Source: Clostridia bacterium (GTDB taxonomy: Bacteria > Bacillota > Clostridia > Christensenellales > Aristaeellaceae). From it: a stretch of DNA of 64,000 bases. Under the pieces are notes generated by a model. The model worked only from the letters and a program-made list of their open reading frames with translations, did no database searches and had not been told where the DNA came from. Position numbers and translations under genes: made by a program. The stretch is from assembly GCA_017481825.1 (NCBI GenBank), contig JAFUOR010000037.1:24556-88555 (forward strand), read 5' to 3'. Below are positions 53,110 through 61,976 of this stretch, in pieces. The stretch's first letter is position 1. Each line of letters begins with the position of its first letter.

Positions 53110-53150
53110 GCCCGAGGAATCCTGTGGCCAGGAATATCCTCGGGCGTTTT
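53110..53150. terminator. Bidirectional terminator
   Basis: GCCCGAGGA (53110-53118) pairs perfectly with TCCTCGGGC (53137-53145). T-rich tails on both strands serve the convergent epimerase and Ala-rich genes. Confidence 0.88.
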
Positions 53151-53161
53151 GCATGTCACAA

Positions 53162-53692
53162 TCAGTTTTCCGTTTCTTCCGCAGCGTCCACATTCAGCGT
53201 GGGCACGGCCTCCTCGGCAGGCTTCTCACCGGTGTGCACCGGGCCATCCTCCACGGGCACTTCGATATCCAGTGTTGGTGCAACCTCCTCAGCAGGCTCC
53301 GCATCCAGATCAATCACGGGAGCCACGGGGGTGCCAGCCTGCTCGGCAGCACGTTCAGCGGCAGTTGCAGCCTTCGCAGCGGCACGGGCAGCCTTTTCGG
53401 CGGCGTTGGCCTCCGCAGCGGCAGCCTTTGCAGCGCTGCGGTCAGCGCGGATGCCATCCAACTGACTCTCCAGCGTCTTGATCTCGCTCAGCAGCTCCAG
53501 CAGCTCCTCGGGAAGCACGCGTCCATCCTGCCACAGGGTGTAAGCCTTCTCACCCAGCTCAGCGACTGCCTCGCGTCGGCGGCTCTGAGCGCCCATTTCA
53601 TCCATCTTGAAGCGCGTGGTACGCACAATGGAGGAAGCGGCCTTGTTGATGGCCTTCACGCCACGGGAGAACATATCCTTGAAATCAGCCAT
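53162..53692 (-). CDS. Alanine-rich coiled-coil protein, unknown
   Basis: A 176-residue protein. Residues 1-80 are helical and charged (MADFKDMFSRGVKAINKAASSIV...), and about 40-120 would form a coiled coil with a strongly alanine-rich stretch (SAAKAAAAEANAAEKAARAA). The C-terminal 55 residues are acidic and disordered with two similar E-P-A-E-E-x-x-PTL-x-x-x motifs. The first part resembles short proteins with a zinc-ribbon tail in related bacteria, but no cysteine is present here. Function unknown. AGGAGTG precedes the ATG. Confidence 0.75.
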   Translation of the reverse strand: MADFKDMFSRGVKAINKAASSIVRTTRFKMDEMGAQSRRREAVAELGEKAYTLWQDGRVLPEELLELLSEIKTLESQLDGIRADRSAAKAAAAEANAAEKAARAAAKAATAAERAAEQAGTPVAPVIDLDAEPAEEVAPTLDIEVPVEDGPVHTGEKPAEEAVPTLNVDAAEETEN

Positions 53693-53769
53693 TGATCATC
53701 ACTCCTGAATAAGTATTTGGTGTCAATATTCGCCATCAGGGCGCGCATTCCTGCTGCATCACCGATATT

Positions 53770-54639
53770 TCACCAAAACAACAGCAGCTTACCGCCCTCC
53801 ACATGGAAGTTCGCGCGATCCATCGTCAGAATCTCGCCATCCACGTTCAGTCGCATGCCCTTGGATACGATCTCCACCGTATCGCAGCGCTTATGGGTCG
53901 TAATGCGGAATTTCAGCACGCGGCCCATCAGGAGCCCTGGCAGATAGAAGGGAATCATCCATTTGGGCTTGTTTTCAACCACGACCAGATCGAGCTTGCC
54001 GTCATTTGGCGCAGCATCCGGGCAGATCGAAATGCCGCCGCCGAAGAAGCGCCCGTTGGCCACCGAGCAAATCAGCACATCGCGCTCTTCCGTCAGGCCA
54101 TCCACCGTGAAGCGCACATGCACCGGCGCATAATGGAAGATGCCGCGCACAAGACCGATCAGGTAAGGTAAAATGCCGCGGACATACTTCTTTGCAGCCA
54201 GCGTATAGTCAAGAACGGTCACGTCAAAGCCGGTGCCGCACACATTGAGGAAAAGCCGGTCGTTAAGGCTCCCCACATCAACGGGACGCGCCTGATGGCT
54301 CAGGATGAAATCCAGCGCCTCCAGCGGCTTCTTGGGGATGTTGACGGACTTGATGAAGTCATTGCCTGTTCCCGCCGGGATAATACCCAGCGGCACGTTG
54401 GTATCCATCAGCCCGCAGGCGACCTCAAAGGCCGTGCCGTCGCCGCCGACGGCCACAACGCCGGTGCAGTCAGGATTCATCGCTGCAGCGCGTGCAAGTT
54501 CAGTGGCATGTCCAGGCCTTTCCGTCCGGACAAAGCGGCATTTGTCAATTCCGCGCTTGCTCAGCTCCTGCTTTAACAGGGTCTGAATCCGCAGGGCATG
54601 GTAGTTCCCGGCAGTGGGATTCACAATGAATGTCAGCAT
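53770..54639 (-). CDS. Diacylglycerol/lipid kinase family protein
   Basis: A 289-residue lipid kinase (DgkB/YegS fold). The nucleotide site is in VVAVGGDGTAFEVACGL, with GIIPAGTGNDFIKS and DVGSLNDRLFLNVCGTGFD further on; N-terminal FIVNPTAGN is typical. Such enzymes phosphorylate diacylglycerol or related lipids at the membrane. The start at 54639 lies nine bases after GAGAGG; the ATG at 54648 is too close to it. The acetyltransferase gene lies just upstream. Confidence 0.9.
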   Translation of the reverse strand: MLTFIVNPTAGNYHALRIQTLLKQELSKRGIDKCRFVRTERPGHATELARAAAMNPDCTGVVAVGGDGTAFEVACGLMDTNVPLGIIPAGTGNDFIKSVNIPKKPLEALDFILSHQARPVDVGSLNDRLFLNVCGTGFDVTVLDYTLAAKKYVRGILPYLIGLVRGIFHYAPVHVRFTVDGLTEERDVLICSVANGRFFGGGISICPDAAPNDGKLDLVVVENKPKWMIPFYLPGLLMGRVLKFRITTHKRCDTVEIVSKGMRLNVDGEILTMDRANFHVEGGKLLLFW

Positions 54640-54669
54640 CTTCAGCATCCTCTCTGCTTTTGTATCCTA

Positions 54670-55146
54670 TCACTCAATGGTGTATTCCATGTAACGGCGG
54701 TATGTACAAAATCCGATGGATTCGTAGAATTTCAGTGCATTTTCGTTGAATTCCCACATATTGAGTTCGATGCGGTCATAACCGTGCGCCTTGGCGAAAT
54801 CGCGAATCCCTTCCATGAGCGCGCGTCCAATGCCCTCGCGGCGATGGGCTTCATCCACGCCGAACTCATCCACATCCAGGAAGCGCCGCCCCGGTTTGTG
54901 GGGCTTTGCAGGAACCTCTATCTCTGCAAGGCAGGCGAAGGCCGTGATCTCGCCATCCTGCTCTGCAACCAGGATGTACCGGCTTTCGTCCTCAAAGATG
55001 GTGTGAATGTGATCCCGTAGACTCTGTGGAAAGCCCGGATGGAAGAAATCAGGCCTCGCCGCAGCATGCAGCTCGCTCACCTGCCCGCGCAGCTCGTTGA
55101 CGCGCGGCAGGTCGGTTTCCGTTGCAAGACGAACCAGCACAGCCAT
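54670..55146 (-). CDS. GNAT-family N-acetyltransferase
   Basis: A 158-residue single-domain acetyltransferase: VRLATETDLPRVNELR start, VDEFGVDEAHRREGIGRALM for acetyl-CoA binding, and NENALKFYESIGF at the end. The target is unknown. The start at 55146 is chosen because the longer ORF would begin inside the transketolase terminator hairpin; AAAGGGG lies just upstream. Confidence 0.87.
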   Translation of the reverse strand: MAVLVRLATETDLPRVNELRGQVSELHAAARPDFFHPGFPQSLRDHIHTIFEDESRYILVAEQDGEITAFACLAEIEVPAKPHKPGRRFLDVDEFGVDEAHRREGIGRALMEGIRDFAKAHGYDRIELNMWEFNENALKFYESIGFCTYRRYMEYTIE

Positions 55147-55165
55147 CTCCCCTTTCGCATTGATA

Positions 55166-55204
55166 CAGAAAAGCGGCGTTCCGCCCACGCAGAACGGAAC
55201 GCCG
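55166..55204 (-). terminator. Terminator of the transketolase operon
   Basis: On the minus strand CGGCGTTCCG (55204-55195) pairs perfectly with CGGAACGCCG (55183-55174), followed by CTTTTCTG. Confidence 0.85.
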
Positions 55205-55221
55205 ACAAAGGCACGTTTGAA

Positions 55222-56136
55222 TTACGCGTTCATGATCTTCTCGGCGATCTGCTTGCCGGTCAGGCCATACTCCTCCAGCAGGTGAGCAGGCTTGCCGGAC
55301 TGGCCGAACACGTCGTTGATGCCGATCTTCTGGAACTTCTCCAGGCCCATGCCGCACAGCGCAGAGGCAACCGCATCGCCCAGGCCACCGATGACGGAGT
55401 GCTCTTCCACCGTGAAGACCTTGCCGCACTTGGCAGCATACTCACGGGTCAGCTCCTCGTCGAAGGGCTTGAGGGTGTGGTGGTTGACCAGCGCAGCGTC
55501 AATGCCGTTCTGCGCCAGGATTTCAACCGCCTCCAGGCAATGCTCCAGCATGATGCCGCAGCAGAAGATCACGACGTCCTTGCCGTCCTTGATCACATTA
55601 CCCTTGCCCACCTCAAAGGGGCGCTCCTCATACACGGGAGAAGGCAGACGTGCGGTACGGATGTACACAGGGCCGTCGATCTTGGCAGCGGCCTCCACGC
55701 ACTTGTAGCACTCGTTAGCGTCGGAAGGCACGAACACGGTCATATTGGGCAGCACGCGCATCAGAGCGATATCCTCAATGGCCTGATGGGAGCCGCCGTC
55801 CTCACCCAGGGTGATGCCCGCATGGGAAAAGCCGAACTTCACATTCAGCTTGGGATAGCACACGCCGTTGCGAATCTGATCGTAGGAACGGCCAGCGAAC
55901 ACGGCGAAGGTGGAGCAGAAGGGAATCAGGCCCATGGTGGATGCGCCGCCGGCCATGTTGACCATGTTGGCCTCGGCAATGCCGCAGTCGATAAAACGGT
56001 CAGGATAGGCCTTCTTGAAGCCGTTGGTCATAGTAGCAGCAGCCAGGTCAGCGTCGAAGACGACCACCTTGTCGTTCTCAGCGCCCAGCTTGACAATGGC
56101 CTCGCCATAGGCAACGCGGATAGCTTTCTTTTCCAT
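55222..56136 (-). CDS. Transketolase, C-terminal subunit
   Basis: A 304-residue protein with the pyrimidine-binding and C-terminal domains of transketolase: RFIDCGIAEANMVNMAGGAS, SHAGITLGEDGGSHQAIEDIALMR and VIGGLGDAVASAL. In many Clostridia and archaea transketolase is split in two genes, as here. The partner is encoded four bases upstream. Together they move two-carbon units in the pentose phosphate pathway. Confidence 0.94.
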   Translation of the reverse strand: MEKKAIRVAYGEAIVKLGAENDKVVVFDADLAAATMTNGFKKAYPDRFIDCGIAEANMVNMAGGASTMGLIPFCSTFAVFAGRSYDQIRNGVCYPKLNVKFGFSHAGITLGEDGGSHQAIEDIALMRVLPNMTVFVPSDANECYKCVEAAAKIDGPVYIRTARLPSPVYEERPFEVGKGNVIKDGKDVVIFCCGIMLEHCLEAVEILAQNGIDAALVNHHTLKPFDEELTREYAAKCGKVFTVEEHSVIGGLGDAVASALCGMGLEKFQKIGINDVFGQSGKPAHLLEEYGLTGKQIAEKIMNA

Positions 56137-56140
56137 CTTC

Positions 56141-56956
56141 TTACGCCTCCAGTTCCTTCAGTGCGACTTCGGTCTCCGCAGCATTGGGAGCCTTGCCGTG
56201 CCAGCCGACCTGGCCCTCCATGAAGGAGACGCCCTTGCCCTTGGTGGTGTGCAGGTGAATCAGGCGGGGCTTGCCGGGACAGGCGGGTGCATGCAGCGCG
56301 GCCAGCACCTGCTCAATATCGTTGCCGTCAGCCACTTCGATCACGTCATAGCCAAAGGCACGCCACTTCGCGCCAACGTCGCCCAGGGACATAACCTCGT
56401 CATTGGTGCCGTCAATCTGCATGCCGTTATGATCGAAGATGACGGTCAGGTTATCAAGGCCATAGTGCGCAGCAGCCATGGAGGCTTCCCACACGAGGCC
56501 TTCCTGAGATTCGCCGTCGCCGATGATGGTGTACACATGGCAGGGATTGCCGGTCTTCTTCGCGCCCAGCGCCATGCCGGTGGCAATGGAGATGCCCTGA
56601 CCCAGGGAGCCGGTGGAGGCGTCCACGCCGGGGCACTTCTTCACATCAGGATGGCCCTGCAGGATGCCGTGCAGCTGGCGGAACTTGTCGAACTCTTCAG
56701 GGCCGAAGAAGCCGCGCTCACACAGCGTGCCGTACAGACCGGGAGCCGCATGGCCCTTGGAGAGCACAAAACGGTCGCGGGTGGGGTTCTTGTCGTCCTT
56801 GGGATCGACGCCCTTCATAACGTCAAAGTACAGGGCAACCATGGCCTCCGTCGCAGACAGGGAACCGCCGGGATGACCTGCGCCGGCCTTGTTGGTCATG
56901 GTGATGATGTTGCGGCGGACGCGCCGGCAAACATCTTTCAGTTCCAGAATGTCCAT
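56141..56956 (-). CDS. Transketolase, N-terminal subunit
   Basis: A 271-residue thiamine-diphosphate-binding half: GAGHPGGSLSATE, SKGHAAPGLYGTL, ASTGSLGQGISIATGMAL, IIGDGESQEGLVWE (the GDG-N ThDP motif) and HTTKGKG. GAGGAGGT lies six bases before the ATG at 56956. The leader has a small hairpin (TCGCC/GGCGA, 56980-56996) of unknown role. Confidence 0.94.
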   Translation of the reverse strand: MDILELKDVCRRVRRNIITMTNKAGAGHPGGSLSATEAMVALYFDVMKGVDPKDDKNPTRDRFVLSKGHAAPGLYGTLCERGFFGPEEFDKFRQLHGILQGHPDVKKCPGVDASTGSLGQGISIATGMALGAKKTGNPCHVYTIIGDGESQEGLVWEASMAAAHYGLDNLTVIFDHNGMQIDGTNDEVMSLGDVGAKWRAFGYDVIEVADGNDIEQVLAALHAPACPGKPRLIHLHTTKGKGVSFMEGQVGWHGKAPNAAETEVALKELEA

Positions 56957-57018
56957 CAAAGTACCTCCTCTATTGCTGTCGCCATTTTTCGGCGAAACAA
57001 GGTATCCGTACAGAGTCT

Positions 57019-57048
57019 ATTATAGTATGAATCCCAGCTTATTGTCAA
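57019..57048 (-). promoter_or_regulatory. Promoter of the transketolase operon
   Basis: On the minus strand: TTGACA (57048-57043), 18 bp, TATAAT (57024-57019). It overlaps nothing coding but lies only 17 bases past the feoB stop. Confidence 0.78.
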
Positions 57049-57064
57049 TGGATGAAGGGGGCGC

Positions 57065-58873
57065 TCAGCAAATTTCAACAAGCGTGCACAGCTTATAAAC
57101 CAGCCATGCACAGCCCCACGCGATACCCGTCTGTCCCAATGCTGCGCCGATCGCCTTCGCCCTGTTGTTCAGTGTTCGGGCCATGGAGGCAACGGCTGCG
57201 ACACAGGGCGTATACAGCATGGCAAAGGTCAGCAGCGACAGTGCAGCCGCCCGTCCCGGAAGCAGACCTTGCAGAGCCTGCAGGAACGTTTCGCTTCCCG
57301 CATCACATCCCAGCAAAACCGCCAGCGTGCTGATGATGCTTTCCTTGGCAAGGACTCCCGTCAGCAATGCCGAGGCGATTTCAGCCCGGCCAAAACCCAG
57401 GGGCACCAGCAGATGCGCCAGCGCTCCCGACAGGACGCCCAGCATGCTTTCAGCAGGCATATCCGTCCATGCCAGCATGCAGGTATGCGAGCGCATATAC
57501 CAGACCGCTACTGAGGCCAGAAGGATGATGGTCAACGCCCGTCTGATGAAATCAGCCGCCTTTTCCCACATCGTCCGCAAAACGCTGCGCCATGCCGGAA
57601 GGCGGTAGATGGGCAGCTCCATCAGCAGTGGCGCCGCATCTCCCCTGCACACGGTCTGTGCATAAACGCCCGCTGCCGCTGCGGACAATCCGATTCCTCC
57701 GATATACAAAGACGTCAGTGTCAGCCATGCCGCGTCGGTGAAAAATGCTTGCGACAGCATGGCATACACCGGCAGTTTGGCGCTGCAGGACATGAACGGC
57801 AGAAGCAGCGTCGTCAGCCACCGATCCCGCACGCCAGGCATGCTCTTCACGGCCATGGCGGCAGGCACCGTGCAGCCAAAGCCCATCAGCAGCGGGATGA
57901 ATGCATGCCCGCTCAGGCCAATCCGCCGCAGAGGCCTGTCCATCAGGAAAGCTGCCCGTGCCATGTAGCCGCTGTCCTCCAGCAGGGACATGAGAAACAG
58001 AAGCAGCAGCACCGTCGGCATGAATGTCACCACGCTGCCCACGCCTGTCAGAATCCCATCTGCAACAAATGCAGCCAAGCGTGGCGACACGCGATGGGCC
58101 TTCATCGACGAAACAGCATGCGCCGTGATCTGATCAATCCCATGGGCCAGCAGGTCAGCCAGACCGCTGCCAACAGGGCCGAAGGTCAGCCAGAGCATGG
58201 CAAGCAAGATCAGTGCCAGCAGCAGATATCCGGCAATGCCGTGCGTGGCCAGCTTGTCAATACGCTCTGTCCAGGAAGGTAGCGAAACCTCCCTGTGTAC
58301 GCACGCTGATACAATCTGATCAATATGCCGGTAGCAGCGATCGATCTCGTCTGCCGTAGGGATAGATGGCGCTGCCGCGGCCGCTGAGTTTGCGGCAGGC
58401 CTATGCGTTATTTCCCCGATCAGCATGTCCATTCCTTCCCGGGTTCTGGCTGAAAGGGGTACAACAGGCACATGCAGGCGCTGCGCCAGCTCCTGCACAT
58501 CCAGATGGATGCCCTGCCTGCGAGCTTCATCCATCATGTTCACTGCCAGGATGACCGGTTTTCCCAACGCAAGCAGCTGCATGGTCAGGTAAAGCCCCCG
58601 ACCCATGCAGGCGGCGTCCACCACGTTGATAACACCATCATACCCGCCCTGAAGCAGCACATCGCGGGTGACGCGCTCCTCCTCCGAATAGGGATGCAGT
58701 GAGTAGGTCCCGGGCAGGTCGGTCACCTGAATGGCTGCACCGGAGATGCTCCCCTCCTTGCGCTCAACGGTAACGCCCGGCCAGTTTCCGGTGTGCTGAT
58801 TGGCGCCTGTCAGGGCGTTGAACAACGTTGTCTTGCCGCAATTCTGATTTCCAACAAGGACATATGTCGCCAT
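57065..58873 (-). CDS. feoB: Ferrous iron transporter FeoB
   Basis: A 602-residue protein. The N-terminal GTPase domain has G1 GNQNCGKT (8-15; GNPNCGKT is usual), G3 DLPGTYS and G4 NMMD. The GTPase-linked helical region follows, then the membrane domain with the two gate motifs around GFGCTVPAAMA and YTPCVAAVAS and the helix motif SGYMARAAF. It is shorter than E. coli FeoB (773), with short loops. It imports Fe2+ under anoxic conditions. The start at 58873 follows GGAGGTG, four bases after feoA. Confidence 0.95.
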   Translation of the reverse strand: MATYVLVGNQNCGKTTLFNALTGANQHTGNWPGVTVERKEGSISGAAIQVTDLPGTYSLHPYSEEERVTRDVLLQGGYDGVINVVDAACMGRGLYLTMQLLALGKPVILAVNMMDEARRQGIHLDVQELAQRLHVPVVPLSARTREGMDMLIGEITHRPAANSAAAAAPSIPTADEIDRCYRHIDQIVSACVHREVSLPSWTERIDKLATHGIAGYLLLALILLAMLWLTFGPVGSGLADLLAHGIDQITAHAVSSMKAHRVSPRLAAFVADGILTGVGSVVTFMPTVLLLLFLMSLLEDSGYMARAAFLMDRPLRRIGLSGHAFIPLLMGFGCTVPAAMAVKSMPGVRDRWLTTLLLPFMSCSAKLPVYAMLSQAFFTDAAWLTLTSLYIGGIGLSAAAAGVYAQTVCRGDAAPLLMELPIYRLPAWRSVLRTMWEKAADFIRRALTIILLASVAVWYMRSHTCMLAWTDMPAESMLGVLSGALAHLLVPLGFGRAEIASALLTGVLAKESIISTLAVLLGCDAGSETFLQALQGLLPGRAAALSLLTFAMLYTPCVAAVASMARTLNNRAKAIGAALGQTGIAWGCAWLVYKLCTLVEIC

Positions 58874-58877
58874 CGCT

Positions 58878-59099
58878 TCACCTCCGGACATGGATGCTTG
58901 ATGCATCTCTCCTGCTGATTGTCAGCGTATATCCGCGCAGGCGCAGCATCAGCGGATCGCCGGAGGGGGCTGTCTTGACAAGCATCACTTCCGTCCCCGG
59001 TGTGAATCCAAGCTCCATCAGGCGAAGACTCAGCCTGTGCTCGCCTGTGACGCGCTCCACCGTGCAGGCAGTGCCATTTGGCATATCTGCAAGCGTCAT
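58878..59099 (-). CDS. feoA: FeoA, small accessory protein of iron transport
   Basis: A 73-residue SH3-like protein: MTLADMPNGTACTVERV, LRLMELGFTPGTEVMLVK and the closing PLMLRLRGYTLTISRRDA. FeoA assists FeoB. Its start ATGA overlaps the stop of the spoIVFB-like gene, so feoAB is translationally attached to the sporulation pair. AAGGAGG lies 11 bases upstream. Confidence 0.93.
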   Translation of the reverse strand: MTLADMPNGTACTVERVTGEHRLSLRLMELGFTPGTEVMLVKTAPSGDPLMLRLRGYTLTISRRDASSIHVRR

Positions 59100-59995
59100 C
59101 GTCCCGTTTCCTCCTTGCCGCATAAGTCTGCCAGGCGCTGCTCCGGATGCTCCAGATAGGCCGCAATCACCTGCTGCTCCGTCAACATACCGGTATGGTT
59201 CATCGTGCCAGGCTCAATCAGCCAGAAGGCCGTATAGCGCCTTGGCGCGAGGCACCGCACGCACTGGCGCATGGTCTGGGTTGTCAGAACCGCCACATGA
59301 GCGGCAGGAAGACTTCCGCTATTCTCCAGACGGATCTTTCTGTCCACGAACCGCCGCAGCTCCGCCATGGCATGCGTGGTGGTGGCCATGGATGCGCTGT
59401 AAAGAATAAAGCACCCCGCCATGGTCAGTGACAGATTCCACCCGCCATACCGCCACGTGATATACAGGTTCATTCCAATCGCCGCAAGGCCGATGACCGT
59501 CCCCAGTGCCCTCATCATCCTGCGCACCGTATGACTCTTGAAAAAGCACGATAGTACAAGGGTCAGCAGCCGTCCGCCGTCCAGCGGCAGCACAGGCAGC
59601 AGATTGAGCAGCAGAATTGCCATGTTGCACAGGAACAGCATTCTGCCATCCGCCCGGGCCAGCCATCCGGCCATGGTGAAGCGAAAAGCGATGAAGCACA
59701 GAAGAAGGGTGACCACGGGGCCAGCCAGAAGCATCACGCAGCGCTGCAGCGGCGGTAGCGCTTCTTCATCCTCCAGGCGCATCATAGCACCAAGAGGCGT
59801 GATTTCGATTTCCTTTGGCGCTTGCCCCAGCAGAGCAGAAGTTGCAGCATGCGCACCCTCATGAAGCGCTATGGACAAAAGGGCAATCCATACCTGCGGC
59901 AGGCAACCGGCAAACAGGGCGTAAAAAAGAAACAGCAGCGTCGCCGGATGCAGGCAGATATCCGTTCCCCGAACGCTGAAAATCCTCCACCTCAT
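59096..59995 (-). CDS. SpoIVFB-like site-2 intramembrane metalloprotease (M50)
   Basis: A 299-residue membrane protease with the zinc site His45, Glu46, His49 in IALHEGAHAATS and the third ligand Asp139 in LPVLPLDGGRLL. About five membrane helices precede a cytoplasmic CBS-like tail (about 200-299). Size and order fit SpoIVFB, which cuts pro-sigma-K during sporulation. Translation is coupled to the upstream SpoIVFA-like gene by an ATGA overlap and it has no separate ribosome site. Confidence 0.9.
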   Translation of the reverse strand: MRWRIFSVRGTDICLHPATLLFLFYALFAGCLPQVWIALLSIALHEGAHAATSALLGQAPKEIEITPLGAMMRLEDEEALPPLQRCVMLLAGPVVTLLLCFIAFRFTMAGWLARADGRMLFLCNMAILLLNLLPVLPLDGGRLLTLVLSCFFKSHTVRRMMRALGTVIGLAAIGMNLYITWRYGGWNLSLTMAGCFILYSASMATTTHAMAELRRFVDRKIRLENSGSLPAAHVAVLTTQTMRQCVRCLAPRRYTAFWLIEPGTMNHTGMLTEQQVIAAYLEHPEQRLADLCGKEETGR

Positions 59996-60657
59996 GGCAG
60001 ATACAGCGCCGGGTCAATGCTCATCCCGTCGCGGCGAACCTCAAAGACGAACTCCGATCCTGCCAGCAGGGTGCCAATGGTATCCCCGCTGTTGATCCAA
60101 TCACCCGTTGAGACGGCGATCTCCGCAAGATTTCCGTACATGCAGGATAGTCCGTCGTCCCCCATGACCTGCACCAGGTGCTCATCACCGTATCCGTGAT
60201 AAACCCCGATCACCTCGCCGGATGATGCCGACGTCACCACGCTGCTGTCCGTGCGCCATGACATATAGGGCTCGCTCTCCGACCATGCATGCACCACTGC
60301 GCCGCCGCTGACAGGGAGGCTCAGGTCACCGCCGCTCTCACCGAAAACAAGGGTTGCCTCCGGAAACAGGCTGCTCACGAAGGACAGCTTGCCAAGATCC
60401 TCATCCAGCAGGGAGTCGTCCGTCACCGCCGTCATCACAATGTCCGTCACCTCGCTGAGCACCGGCAGCTCGCCTGTTCTTAAGGCCACCGCACACAGCA
60501 CAAGGGATGACGCCACAGCCATGTTCTTCAGCAGGGCTTCGCCCCTCCGCTTGCGCGGGACGCTTGCCCACTCGACCTTGGGTGCAGCCTCAAGCGTCCG
60601 TCGTTCGCGTATTTGCATTGAGCCGGTGGATGTTTCCACCATAGCCTTTTTATCCAT
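59992..60657 (-). CDS. SpoIVFA-like protein with inactive M23/LytM domain
   Basis: A 221-residue protein with one membrane helix (about 44-62) and a C-terminal LytM/M23 fold (about 110-221: SASSGEVIGVYHGYGDEHLVQV, YGNLAEIAVSTGDWINSGDTIG). The zinc ligands of active M23 peptidases are missing: the HxH position reads EFVFEV. This loss is usual for SpoIVFA and SpoIIQ, which are scaffolds. It should hold and inhibit the SpoIVFB protease encoded next. Its ribosome site GGAAGGTGG is also the 3' arm of the ynbB terminator stem. Confidence 0.82.
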   Translation of the reverse strand: MDKKAMVETSTGSMQIRERRTLEAAPKVEWASVPRKRRGEALLKNMAVASSLVLCAVALRTGELPVLSEVTDIVMTAVTDDSLLDEDLGKLSFVSSLFPEATLVFGESGGDLSLPVSGGAVVHAWSESEPYMSWRTDSSVVTSASSGEVIGVYHGYGDEHLVQVMGDDGLSCMYGNLAEIAVSTGDWINSGDTIGTLLAGSEFVFEVRRDGMSIDPALYLP

Positions 60658-60660
60658 GCA

Positions 60661-60704
60661 AAAACCACCTTCCTTGGCAAAGCTTATGCCCTGGAAGGTG
60701 GTTT
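60661..60704 (-). terminator. Terminator of the mutL-miaA-ynbB operon, overlapping the spoIVFA ribosome site
   Basis: On the minus strand AAACCACCTTCC (60704-60693) pairs perfectly over 12 bp with GGAAGGTGGTTT (60673-60662), with T residues after it. The second arm is the only ribosome site for the gene starting at 60657. Confidence 0.85.
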
Positions 60705-60712
60705 CATCACAT

Positions 60713-60725
60713 ACCGACTGTCGGT
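60713..60725. repeat. Palindromic repeat ACCGACTGTCGGT, copy 2
   Basis: Exact core copy, here between genes, just past the ynbB stop codon and before the terminator hairpin. Confidence 0.75.
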
Positions 60726-60728
60726 CAT

Positions 60729-61976
60729 TTACAGCGTCAAAGCGCCCATATCGACCATCCGCTGGAGGGCCTGCGCGATGGCGATGCGCCCATGGGCATA
60801 GGTCAGGCCTCCCTGCATGTAGGCGGTATAGGGCTCGCGCATGGGGGCATCAGCAGAGAGCTCCACGGAAGCTCCTGCCACGAAGGTACCGGCTGCCATG
60901 ACAACCTGATCATTGTAGCCAGGCATATCCCAGGGCTCCGGAAGCGCCATGGAGTCGATGGGCGATGCCATCTGAATTCCCTGACAAAACGCTACCAGGC
61001 GCTCGGGGGTCTTCATCTGGATGGCCTGAATAATGTCTGCCCGGGGTGCATCCGCAGGGGGCGTAGTCAGCATGCCCAACTCCTCAAAGACGCGCGCCGA
61101 CAGACAGGCTGTCTTGATCGCCTGCGCAACAGTATGCGGCGCCATGAACAGGCCCTGATAAAAGGGCTGATAGCTCGCCGCATAGGAGCCGACCTCCAGG
61201 CCGATGCCCGGCGCCGTCAGGCGGTAAGCGATGCGGGTGATAGCCTCCTGCGTGCCCGCGACATAGCCGCCCGTGGGGGCAAGGCCGCCGCCGGGATTCT
61301 TGATCAGGCTGCCTACGCATACATCAGCGCCATAGTGGCTGGGCTCCTTCTCGCAGACGAACTCGCCATAGCAGTTGTCCACCATCAGGCGTACGCCGGG
61401 ATGCTTGCGATGCAGCATCTCCGCCAGCTCAGCAAAATCCTCCGGCATGAGCGAGGGACGCCAGGCATAGCCGCGGCTGCGCTGGGCAATGACAAGCTTC
61501 GTCTGGGGCGTGATGGCGGCATCCACCGCCGCCACATCGATATGGCCGTCCTTCAGCTCCACCTGGGAATAGCTGACGCCCATCTCCTTCAGGGAACCAA
61601 CAGGCGCTTCTCCCTCGCCCCAGCCGATAATGTTTTCCAGTGTGTCGTAGGGCATGCCGGTAGCAGAGAGGATGTGATCCCCCGGCAGCGTCAGGCCGAA
61701 CAGGCACAGGCTGATGGCATGCGTGCCGCTGACGATCTGCGGACGCACGATGGCCGCCTCCGTACCGAAAAGCTCGGCGTAGATGCGTTCAAGAGTGTCA
61801 CGGCCCACATCGTCGTAGCCGTAGCCCGTGGTGGGCGCGAAATGGCGGTAGGCCACCATGTGATTCTGGAAAGCCTTCAAAATGCGGCGCGTGCCGTGCT
61901 CCTCAATTTGCTCGATGCGGGCAAACTGCTCCGTCAGCCCCTGCTCTGCATGGGCGATTCTCTCCTGAATGGTCAT
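60729..61976 (-). CDS. YnbB-like PLP enzyme (methionine gamma-lyase/aluminium resistance family)
   Basis: A 415-residue fold-type I PLP protein. The PLP lysine is Lys226 in VGSLIKNPGGG, with VDNCYGEF just before it and the N-terminal FAPTTGYGYDDVGRDTLERI. Such genes follow miaA (often with hfq) in Firmicutes; the reaction is not settled. Here hfq is absent and the start overlaps the miaA stop (ATGA). GGAGAG lies upstream. Confidence 0.92.
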   Translation of the reverse strand: MTIQERIAHAEQGLTEQFARIEQIEEHGTRRILKAFQNHMVAYRHFAPTTGYGYDDVGRDTLERIYAELFGTEAAIVRPQIVSGTHAISLCLFGLTLPGDHILSATGMPYDTLENIIGWGEGEAPVGSLKEMGVSYSQVELKDGHIDVAAVDAAITPQTKLVIAQRSRGYAWRPSLMPEDFAELAEMLHRKHPGVRLMVDNCYGEFVCEKEPSHYGADVCVGSLIKNPGGGLAPTGGYVAGTQEAITRIAYRLTAPGIGLEVGSYAASYQPFYQGLFMAPHTVAQAIKTACLSARVFEELGMLTTPPADAPRADIIQAIQMKTPERLVAFCQGIQMASPIDSMALPEPWDMPGYNDQVVMAAGTFVAGASVELSADAPMREPYTAYMQGGLTYAHGRIAIAQALQRMVDMGALTL

